From Paulownia fortunei (Eukaryota > Streptophyta > Magnoliopsida > Lamiales > Paulowniaceae): a stretch of 64,000 nt of DNA. Numbering within the stretch: the stretch's first letter is position 1; each line of letters begins with the position of its first letter. The notes beneath the pieces were generated by a model that did not search any database, was not told where the DNA came from, and worked only from the letters and a program-made list of their open reading frames with translations. Below are positions 55,801 through 64,000 of the stretch, piece by piece. Where the stretch lies: assembly GCA_019321725.1 (NCBI GenBank), contig CM033107.1:124001-188000 (forward strand), given 5' to 3'. Position numbers and translations under genes: made by a program.

Positions 55801-58800
55801 TCCCAAGATACAGAAAAACCAAGTTTAAAATTGGTCGTCTTGATCATGGAACTGATCATTGAGCCAGCCTAGCAACTACGGAGCAAGTTCCATGGCACTA
55901 AAATAGTCTATCTTTAACCAAAAACATATATTAAAGCATAATTACAATCAAACAAAAAAAAAAACAAATGATCCTTCTTTAAACCAAAGTAATGGTTCTA
56001 CAGGTTAGACACTTCAAACTGCATACCATTCCTTCTTGAATAGTATCCAGTGATAAACTTTTGTGCAATAAAGACAGACGCAAAGAAAGCCAGATCTTTC
56101 GTTTTGCTATTTCTTTTCTATCATCATCTACTTGCAGTACAGTGCAAGACACGAGCTGCCCTTCATGATATATTCTAGAAAGAAAGCCACTCTCCACATC
56201 CTGCCATTTGGAAATGTGTAAAATTAATTAGCAAAGGGACAAACAATCTTTAATATTAATCACCTTATGAGCTGATCTCTCTACAAGAAAATCAGATAAA
56301 AAGCAAAACCTATTTCATTTTAATGGATTCAATGATATTTAGAAATCAAATCAGAGAGATCCAATGGGAAAAAAATACCGCTTTTGCCTCATCATCCAAA
56401 ATAGGATCAAACGCATCACATGCACGAACTAGTCCCCTTAAGCCCCCTGGAAGACTAACTACAATATCTTTCTCGTTCACTTCAGCAATCACACCCCATA
56501 GCTTCATTCCCAAAGAAACATTCTGAAATTAATAAAGAAGGAAAAAAGGCGAATTTTAATATCATTTCCATAATACAACAATCAAAATTCTGAAAGAAAT
56601 TCCTTAACTCCGATTATAGGTGAGCAGAGGAAAACCCACCACAGTAAAGAAGAAAGAAATAAAAGTACACACATTCATTCTCCACAGTTAAGTTGGCTTC
56701 ATCAGATCCCAGGATAGTTTTGGCAAAGAGTAATTTATTCATGCAACCAAAAAGAGAGAGAGATTCACATACATCAAATATATTTGCATAAATCTGAAAA
56801 CATATACTACATATTTGCAAGCATGTAGTGGCACCTACAAAATGAGATTCAATTGGAAAAGATGCAACCAATTATGTGAGTTAAACTCACTGGTAAACAC
56901 TAATGCGGACACAAACAGTTTTCAGAGACAATTGAGGCATATAAACAAATCAATGAGGTAAAACTAGTGAATTTCTGATCTGTTCGTTTCCACAAATTGA
57001 ATTCCGTCCCTGGTCCACCCATTGGAAAGGAAGTAAGGAACAAAATATTTTCCAATTTTAAATCATTGTTCTTTCTTGCTATTAAATATTTTTCTTCTCT
57101 GGTGGGTTTTTGTTAAATTAGGTTAAGATATCCACAATGCTACATTCAAAAAATCTAGGAGTTTAAAACTTTTAAGCAATAAAAAGCTGAAGGTGAGGAA
57201 GCAACAACAGAAACTGAAGATGTACTCTCATGCATATACACATATGCATAAGCCTTGATACTTGATATAGATGTGTCTATCTATATGTAACCCCATATGT
57301 ACTCTCCAATGCCCCTATATAGAATTGATGAAGCAGGAGAGTCATCATCAAATTTGAACATTTCCATTATTTACTCTCCATTATACAATTAAGTATCCTG
57401 TAAACCTGTCAAGATAAAGAATCAAAGGCGTCACCATTTAACTGGCTCTCATTATCAGACAGACTATTTTGTCTCGCACAACAGGTCATGACACCTAAAA
57501 TATTTTAGGGTGTGATTGTACAAACAAGATGATTAAATTATGACACCAAATAATTTGATTGGCTAATAATTTAAGTCCTTTATGATTAAAAAGACATGTT
57601 ACAGAGTACTTTTCACTCAAATATGTTGCTTAGATGAATAAATTGAAGTAAATCCAGAATTGCCAATATAAGTCCGCAATCAAAAAGGCCAAAGGAATAG
57701 ATGAAGACACTGTAGAGTGATGTATATAGTAGAAACAAACCAACTTTGGAAGAGACCATGAAAGAAAAGCAAAAGAGAATGCTAACAAATTCATTAATGA
57801 ATTTAAGCAAATTTTAAATTTTCTTATATCTTAACAACTCCCAGAAACTCATGCGAATATTTTAGATGTACAAACATAATACATCCAAGTAATCTGAATC
57901 ACCAAAATTTAGGTATCAAAGTTCCAATTAATGTCAACCATGTCCAACTCAGTTTTATGAACAAAAAAGTGAACATGCATCAACTCTTTATAGTTGCATT
58001 AATAGGGAATCATGACAATACACGATAACAAACCCTATGAGAATTTACTAAACAGGGTTAAGAAGAATGAGGAACAAAAACGAAAGAAAACATACCTTCA
58101 GAGTAATCTTATTGGCAAACCTTGGAAATTTCCCCGTAATTCCATCTCCAAAGAGCGAACCTAAATCATCCTCTGTGGACTGATTTCTATTTTGCACCTT
58201 CTTTTCCTTCTTCCTTTTCTTCAGCACTCTCTGGTCTGCCTCAAATTCCTTGTCTGCTACTGCCCTTACCTCATTTCTCTCTTCTCTACTTAACGAACTT
58301 CCCCCACCTAGACCACAGTAATGGCATAGATGAAGAAACCAAAGCTTTTAAATGTCAAATTCTGAGAAGGAAAATGGAGTAAAATAACAATAAATAAAGC
58401 CACCACTCTTTAAACAGCAAAAGGAATGACAGGTTGTTTCACTCTAAAAGAAATTGGGTTATATTTGATAAACACTCAAGCAGGGCAGAAGAAATGAGAG
58501 AAATAATTTTTCTTTTCTTGTCCTTTTAATTTCGCCTCTCCTCACCCAAATACAACCTCCGAATAGGTGGTATATGCACATTAGATTTTAATAACATGAA
58601 CTCACACGCCCAATCACAAGCGTGGGCACCCACAGGTAAAGTGGGATTAGGATTTCCTGCTATATTTTTGTTAATTTCAACAGTTTCTAGCCCAGAAGGT
58701 ACAAACTTAGAAGCACAATGTACAATGAATTGGTTCTACGCATTTCACCAAAAAATAGGGGAAACCCATGATACCACCAAAAGGAAAATGAGACTTGAAC

Positions 58801-59050
58801 TAAGTATTAGTGGTGCAAATCTTAAATACATTTACTCTAAATTCAGTAGAAACATGAAATCAAATGCATATACAGAAGAAATAAAACCTCGGGGGAAGTC
58901 GGGGACATCGTCTTCGACCTGAAGAGGCAATTGCAACGACGAGACGGCACCGTTGGGGTGGCTCCCTTCGGATTTAGCATGTTTCTTGAATGGCCTTTGA
59001 AGGTTTTTCAAGTTGGGTTTCGATTTAGATTTCTTTGAAGGCGGTGCCAT
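34875..59050 (-). CDS. RRP5: rRNA biogenesis protein RRP5 (S1 and HAT repeats), 40 exons
   Basis: Coding exons in transcript order: 59050-58888, 58307-58096, 56522-56379, 56200-56027, 55165-55066, 54563-54445, 54353-54231, 54140-54069, 53694-53602, 53326-53213, 53124-53002, 52400-52215, 52100-52026, 51360-51224, 48763-48629, 47963-47818, 47643-47578, 47175-47069, 46832-46752, 46649-46575, 46491-46390, 45843-45675, 45593-45445, 45217-45134, 45023-44923, 43735-43582, 43426-43352, 43232-43082, 41999-41381, 39755-39695, 39453-39308, 39241-39058, 38645-38547, 38148-37763, 37632-37456, 36080-35984, 35833-35678, 35582-35352, 35174-35091, 34982-34875. Phase is kept throughout: 1,925 residues, near the Arabidopsis length of about 1,900. 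Residues 1-125 are a Lys-rich nucleolar-type tail; about 126-1525 hold a long series of S1 RNA-binding repeats (for example [34 protein letters not shown]); 1525-1640 are a charged linker; about 1655-1925 are HAT/TPR-like helices ([24 protein letters not shown]). RRP5 acts in the nucleolus in pre-rRNA cleavages for both subunits. Confidence 0.95.
36650..37302 (-). mobile_element. Probable small LTR-retrotransposon (TRIM-like) remnant in an RRP5 intron
   Basis: It lies in the intron 36081-37455 and reads on the minus strand. A segment opening TGTTTGAGAGGAAATCTCAC (from 37302) runs about 165 bases to a primer-binding-like site TGGTATCAGAGTC (37134-37122), complementary in type to the initiator methionine tRNA. 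About 360 bases later TGTGAGAGAACCCCACAGTG (from 36769) resembles the first segment's start, as a second LTR would. The internal part has no gag or pol sequence, so it would be non-autonomous. The two ends have diverged and the outer limit near 36650 is a guess. Confidence 0.5.
41035..41060 (+). other. G-run cluster with quadruplex potential in an RRP5 intron
   Basis: GGGTGGGGGTGGGTGGGTGG, continuing GTTGGGG, has at least five runs of three or more G with 1-2 base loops, next to a poly-T of about 24 bases. It is on the strand opposite the transcript, so the RRP5 pre-mRNA carries the C-rich form. Quadruplex formation is inference. Confidence 0.6.
42000..43081 (-). other. Long RRP5 intron without recognised content
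   Basis: The intron between the exons ending 43082 and starting 41999. It is AT-rich with no mobile element or embedded gene that I recognise. The next intron in transcript order (39756-41380) is similar apart from the G-run cluster, and the intron 56523-58095 also shows nothing distinctive. Confidence 0.6.
44825..44864. repeat. Compound trinucleotide microsatellite in an RRP5 intron
   Basis: (GTAGCA)n followed by (GAA)n, preceded by a poly-A tract and a C-run near 44786-44795. It sits in the intron 43736-44922, so it does not affect the protein. Confidence 0.85.
49647..49720. repeat. 37-base tandem duplication in the longest RRP5 intron
   Basis: Two adjacent copies beginning CAGTACTTTCAAGAGC and ending CAGTTCAAAGGTCTGC occur at 49647-49683 and 49684-49720, differing at only a few positions. 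They lie in the 2,460-base intron 48764-51223, which is otherwise without a recognised gene or complete mobile element. Confidence 0.85.
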
Positions 59051-60095
59051 TTTTTAAGTCCGCCACTCCAAGTATAAGAAAAGATATTTTCAGAAATCAG
59101 TTCTATTGCGAAACAGGTTTGTTTCCGCCCGGCGGTGGTGGCTGGAAAATGTAAAGAGTGGAGAGAGAGAGGCGGAGTTGGAGGGGTTTTTGAGGGTTTT
59201 ATGATACTACTAGCATCATTTACTTTCTAGTACACTAGTCTTTGTTTATTGGTATGCTAGATCAGTGGAGTATTCTTTTTGGCTGGGCCGGCAAAAAAAT
59301 TGTGAAAGCCTTGAGAAGAGGCCCAAATTGTAAGGTTGGGTTAATAGGCCGGGCCAGTGCGGCCCAAGATCCAAAACAAAGACCATGCCAGCCTAATTTC
59401 AGTCCGGATAACATTCATGGGCTTAAGTAAAAGCCCAAACTGAAGATGGTCAATAGAAGCTTCTCGAGAAGCATCCAAAATCTGAGATATATATCTATAT
59501 ATATAATCACTTGAAGAGAGAAGAGAATCGCTGAAACTCATTTTTGCGCCTGCGATCGTCTCTCTGGTAATATATCTATGCCGTGCATTTAGTTATTATT
59601 GTATGAATTTTTAATTTTAGTATTTCTTTTTAAAATTTCGCGGCAAGTTTAATTACGCTAGAGTTTTGTGTTCTCAGTTGAAATAATATTTCTCAGTTTC
59701 TTGTGCTTTTTATTTTTTATTTGTTGGATGAAATATAGTTGGTTTTTTATATCTAGGGATTTTATTCCGGGTAGTCGGTGTTCACTTTAACAATTGAATT
59801 GCTTAGTTGCTGCCCTGGCTTGATTGCTGTAGGACTAGAATAATTGAGCTCTGTAAATTTCATTGACCATTATGTAAAGTTTTTTTTTCCCTCTAATACA
59901 AATATTTTTGTAAGGGATTTTTAATTTTCTGCAGATTTTTAATCTTCTTGTTGTGGTGCATGTGTGTATCATGTAGTCCTATGGTTTTGGTGCAATTTTT
60001 GTAGTAAAACAAGAATTTAAATTGTGTTTGTATTCAGGAATCGTTGCAATTGTAAATGCATGATTTTTGGTGTTTCATGTGAAATAGGTTGAAAA
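59051..60095. promoter_or_regulatory. Shared divergent promoter of RRP5 and the SR-protein gene
   Basis: The 1,045 bases between the two start codons contain many site II elements on both strands: TGGGCC (59284-59289), GGCCCA (59320-59325), GGCCCA (59361-59366), TGGGCT (59418-59423), AGCCCA (59432-59437). An AT-rich TATA-like tract (about 59488-59505) serves the SR side. The SR leader begins near 59510 and has a 5' UTR intron 59567-60087 (CTCTCTG|GTAATA ... GAAATAG|GTTG). The RRP5 leader, about 59051-59190, is C/T-rich on its own strand. Shared control of both genes is inference. Confidence 0.6.
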
Positions 60096-63000
60096 ATGGG
60101 TAGAAGATACAGCAGAAGTCCATCTCCTAGGGGTTATAGCAGGAGACGCCGAAGCCCAAGCCCAAGCCCAAGGGGTCGATATAGAAGACATGGGAAAGAT
60201 CTCCGGACTAGCTTATTGGTCCGCAATCTTCGCCATGATTGCAGGTGTGTTCTTGTCATATGTTTCAACTTTTCTCCATTGTATGTGCCTTTTATCATCT
60301 GTTGAATAAATTGTTCGTTGATGTAATTCATGGCGGAATTTGTTGTGGATTATGTGATCTATTACTTTTCTGATGTGCTAAGATGAATTCCATAGGAGAC
60401 ATAGTTGTGAGTATTTTTTTTTTATCCTTGTTTTGGGTGGTTATGAAAGGTATGAGAATAATGCTCTGGAAGAAGGAGAAATTGAAGAGAAGTAGGACAT
60501 GGAGAAAAAGGAGAGAGCTTTCTTACTCCTGCGCCTGAGTTAAAGTTATAAAATGTAGCAAACTTTCATAAGGATCAACCGAGCAAGTCAACTACTGAAT
60601 TGCAATATGTACTTGAATGTAGCAGGAACTTCTATTTATGTTTAATAGGAGTGATACCAGGTTGAGAGAGAACTAATGAAGACAATTATATCTGTTTTGT
60701 GTCAGTTTGAGGCTGGTAACTTCTGCTTTCTCTTCTGCTTATTCTTGATCAATCCCTAGGTCTGCTATCTGCAATTTGGCCTTAAAAGTTTCCCTTTGTA
60801 TCAGCAAAGCCCTTCCTCTCAACTGTTATGTCCCAGCGACTAAGGTTGCTTTGCAGAACTTATGGCTCTATTTCTCCATATTACCTAATATAACTGTTTA
60901 CATCTTTGCCCAAAAATTAAATGCTAGTGATGCTGAATAACTTGATTTCTATTTATTTTTTTCCAACTTATCTGCTCATCCGTGAAATTTCAATCTGATT
61001 CTGCTCTGTAGCTTGTGCCTGACATTGTTCAGTTCCCAAATTCCTGCTTGTACTACTGAGAACTTTGAGATAGTTGAGAAAAATCGCTAGAGGCTGTGAT
61101 TTTAAATTTTCTTTGAAAGACAGTATGAAGATTTTAGAAAAAAGCACCTGGCCATCTGAAGAAAACTAAAAATGTAAATGATGAGATAAATTACTGATGT
61201 GTGGTATTATTAAATCACATGCTCTTTTCTGAATGCGCATTAAATGGATTGTATTGGAACTTTATTTAATCTTTTATTAATCATAATTTATATACTGCTC
61301 CATTGTTTTATTTATAAATTCCGAATGAATAATTTGAAGTTCAAAAGTGTTAAAAGTTACAAAAACTAAAAAAAAAAAAAAAAAAAAAAAGGGCTCCATT
61401 CATTGATTCTGCTTGCATTCAGATAACAGATGTAGAATGTAGTATAAATGTTGTTCTTTGACTCATTATTCGGTGAAGAAGTCGTGCATTTTACCCAAGA
61501 ATGTCTGAGTTTGCAACTTTGATACTTGAATTTCATATTCAAGTCAATGGTAGTGATTAGGCTATAAATCTGAGTTCTGTTTAGGTGTTTTTAATTTTGA
61601 GTGTTAAATCTAGTTGCTGGAGGGGGAGACATCAAACCAATTGTTAGTACTAGATCTGTTGTAAATGCATTTTCCTAGGTCATTGTTTGGCTAAAATATG
61701 TCTGCAGCTTGAGATGCAAGCTTGGTTTGTTTTAGATACTGAGAAAACAGTTGCCTACTTAGGGATGACAAAACCCGAGACTTGTCTGGCCCCTGATGAA
61801 CAAACCCGAGCCCCGCCCTGATCTTGAACCGACTGTGCTGACCTGGAAAACTGCCAGACCCATTTTACTCCTTGATGTCGCTACATTGCTGGCTGTGGAA
61901 GGGAGAAGAATCAGTAATGGTGCTTGTTGTGGAAGGCACTGCGCATGAACTGCATCAATGGTGATGAAGAAGATGGCCTGGGCAATGGCCAGTGAATAAG
62001 TGGAAAAGGGAAAGAAAAAGAAAACTGAAACAATAGTATTAGAATGGGAAAAAAAAAATTAAGTGGAAAGAAAGACAACAAAAGCATTCCATTTACAAGA
62101 AAGGAAATAAGAAAAAGGAAAAGGGGAAAGAGAAGAAACAAAAGAAAGACAAGAAAGAGGAGAAAGGCCAGCATATCTAACACAGAAACCAAAACTTCTA
62201 GTATATATCCAAGCCAATCCTGAGTGTCAAGCCACTCAAGTTATCTAACGGGCAGGTCCAGTACGGTCTAGCAAAATCTGTAAGCCGCCCAGAACCTGGC
62301 TGGGTCAAATAACTACACCTGGAACCCTGATTAGTTCAGCAAAACCCCCCATCCCTGATGGGACCCTCTTCCATCCCTGTGCCTATATTGGTTTCTGTAT
62401 CATTTTGTGTGCATTAGATTTCTTGCTTCTAAACTCTGTTGTTAAACTATGTTGCAGGCTTGAAGATCTTCGTGGGCCATTTGGGGAATTTGGTCCGCTT
62501 AAGGACATTTACCTACCACGTGACTATTACACAGGGTGAGTAATATCTTTTAGTTAATCTCTTCCTGGATGAGATGGATTTGAACTGATTAAAGAAAAAA
62601 TGTTAAGTGGTGTTTGCTTTATTATGCAACGTTGACTAGGCATTATCTTTCCGATATTATCTTCTATAATGAGAATTTGTATTTTTTTTTAATTTTTTTA
62701 TTTGAAAGTGTTGAAGACAAGAATGAAGTAGTTAGAGGTCAAGATCATGTTAATGAACTTGAAGATTGAAGAGTTGAGTATGAATACAATTATGATGAAG
62801 TTCAAGTCTTGAAGAATTTCAAGTCCTAACCTTGCTCTCACAAGGTTAGCTGCTATGTGTTTTCTTTGTTGAATTCTCATGGGTGAGCTAACTTTCTTCA
62901 TGGTTCAGATTTTGGTAGCTTTCAAATGACTGCTGGGAAGCTGCATGATAATTTTCTGGGAGTGTGCTGAACCCTCATTCATCTGAGGCACTATTCTCAC

Positions 63001-63595
63001 TTGAATCATGTTAAATCATGCAGGGAGCCGCGTGGATTTGGTTTTGTGCAGTATGTTGACCCTGATGATGCTGCTGAAGCCAAGTATCAGATGGATGGTC
63101 AGATTCTTCTTGGACGAGAGTTGACTGTTGTATTCGCTGAGGAAAATAGAAAGAAACCTTCAGAGATGAGGGCACGAGAGCGTATAAGGTGAATGGAATT
63201 TCCCAGACTCTCGTCTTTCCTTTTGACAATTTAATAACACTTAAAATGCATGTCTAAAGTTCAGTTTTTAAATGAATTGTCATTTAGACGGAGGACGTCC
63301 TCCGCTCGTGATTCACGATCACCTAGTTATGGACATTCATATTCTCCCTCTCCAAGGAGAAGACATTATTCAAGGTATGCAATCCATTGAACATTTTGCA
63401 ATCAAATTTTAGTAATAGTGAATTAAAGGAACTGGAATGTATTTTTCTTCTCAATGCAGATCCATTTCACCTCGAGGCCGAAGGTATAGAGAGAGGTCTT
63501 ACTCAAGGTCTCCTTATGGTTCAAGGAGTAGGAGTCGAAGTCCAATCAGGAGGAGCAGGAGCTGGAGCCGGAGCCAGAGCCCAGAAGGATACTGA
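60096..63595 (+). CDS. SCL30A/SCL33: SC35-like SR splicing factor (SCL30A/SCL33 type)
   Basis: Coding exons: 60096-60244, 62458-62535, 63024-63188, 63288-63374, 63460-63595 (TGA); the product is 204 residues. A short Arg/Ser/Pro-rich N-terminal extension (SRSPSPRGYSRRRRSPSPSP), the hallmark of plant SCL proteins, precedes one RRM over about residues 38-115. RNP2 is LLVRNL (40-45) and RNP1 is RGFGFVQY (79-86); LRHDCR, KDIYLPRDYYTG and VVFAEENRKKPSEMRARER match the SCL30A/SCL33 group closely. The C-terminal RS region (about 131-204) is rich in RS, SR and SP dipeptides and ends SRSQSPEGY. It is shorter than in the Arabidopsis SCL30A and SCL33 proteins (about 260-290 residues in total). The protein acts in the nucleus in splice-site choice. 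The long first coding intron (2.2 kb) interrupts the RRM, as in related SR genes where alternative splicing regulates output. Confidence 0.93.
60245..62457 (+). other. Long intron of the SR-protein gene
   Basis: 2,213 bases, T-rich, holding a poly-A run at about 61371-61390 and the probable hAT element at 61760-62379. Such long introns in plant SR genes often carry alternative exons with stop codons, but I could not point to a specific one here. Confidence 0.6.
61760..62379. mobile_element. Probable non-autonomous hAT transposon
   Basis: The left end is TAGGGATGACAAAACCC (from 61760). The right end, read on the other strand from 62379, is CAGGGATGG, and a second CAGGGATGGGGGGTTTTG copy lies just inside. 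Both share AGGGATG. The flanks TGCCTACT (61752-61759) and TGCCTATA (62380-62387) match at 6 of 8 positions, as expected for an aged 8-base target duplication of a hAT element. The interior has C/G-rich subterminal parts and a purine-rich middle (about 62000-62165), with no transposase coding. Confidence 0.55.
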
Positions 63596-64000
63596 TGGTA
63601 ATTTTGGTTGGATGGATGGTAATTCCTTGGGGTTTTGTACCTCCACTTGAGAGTAGGCAGTGTTTGCTGAGGATGTGATGTACTAGTTTAAACAGTTTCT
63701 GACTATGTGGAATGGGCTTAAAGAAGTACTGGTTGCTCAAGCATGCTTGCTTCTAACTTTTTTTCTTTGGCGTTAACAATTATACATTGGTAGAATTGCT
63801 TGTGCTTGTCAACCCCTTCAAACCATTTTCAGCAGACAACACACACTCTGGTGGGGGTTTGTTAATATTCCAAATGAACTATTCTGACTGAGTGGGTTGA
63901 AATAGCTTTAAGCTTTCTCTCTCTTTCTCTAGAGAATGAAAAAGGATATGAGCTGCAATTGAATGAGTATTAAATGATCTATATTATGCATGATGTTGTG
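63596..64000 (+). other. 3' UTR and flank of the SR-protein gene
   Basis: The sequence after the stop codon is mostly noncoding, with a (TC)-rich tract near 63915-63932. I see no further RS-encoding exon and no other gene before the window ends. Confidence 0.55.

Overview
This is a nuclear segment of a flowering plant, most likely a eudicot. The genes are split by many GT-AG introns, the flanks are AT-rich, the promoters carry plant site II (TGGGCY) and telo-box motifs, and every recognised protein matches a plant family (GluTRBP, DUF1639, arabinogalactan peptide, DUF6821, nCBP, plant alpha-tubulin, RAP2.11-type ERF, RPS5, TRAF-type zinc finger protein, RRP5, SCL-type SR protein). I could not fix the species. 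Exon boundaries were joined by hand from splice signals, reading-frame phase and remembered family similarity; no alignment or transcript data were used.

Layout. At 48-2683 (+) lie the last nine visible exons of a chloroplast glutamyl-tRNA reductase-binding protein gene, cut by the window start. At 4294-5465 (-) is a three-exon DUF1639 gene. At 8411-8593 (+) is an arabinogalactan peptide. At 11476-12595 (-) is a two-exon membrane protein of the DUF6821 type. At 15467-18170 (+) is the cap-binding protein nCBP (4EHP class). At 19785-22535 (+) is an alpha-tubulin. At 23902-24723 (-) is a single-exon RAP2.11-like ERF factor. At 26187-28466 (-) is cytosolic ribosomal protein S5 (uS7). At 30073-32356 (-) is a TRAF-type zinc finger protein. 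At 34875-59050 (-) is a 40-exon RRP5 gene with an unbroken frame of 1,925 codons. At 60096-63595 (+) is an SC35-like SR splicing factor, divergent from RRP5.

Functional themes. Four of the eleven genes serve RNA or protein production: nCBP (cap binding), RPS5 (40S subunit), RRP5 (pre-rRNA processing for both subunits) and the SR protein (pre-mRNA splicing). RPS5, nCBP, tubulin and the RRP5/SR-protein interval carry site II-like elements, the usual mark of growth-coupled plant genes. RRP5 and the SR gene face away from each other across about 1 kb that probably holds a shared promoter. The other genes do not form a pathway with these.

Non-genic content is modest: microsatellites, a few short tandem duplications, a probable non-autonomous hAT element in a long SR-gene intron, and a probable small LTR-retrotransposon remnant in an RRP5 intron. 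I found no CRISPR array, tRNA, rRNA or gene cluster, and nothing I would call a new biological system. The most useful leads are the hAT insertion, the RRP5/SR bidirectional promoter, the two genes of unknown function, and the short RS domain of the SR protein.
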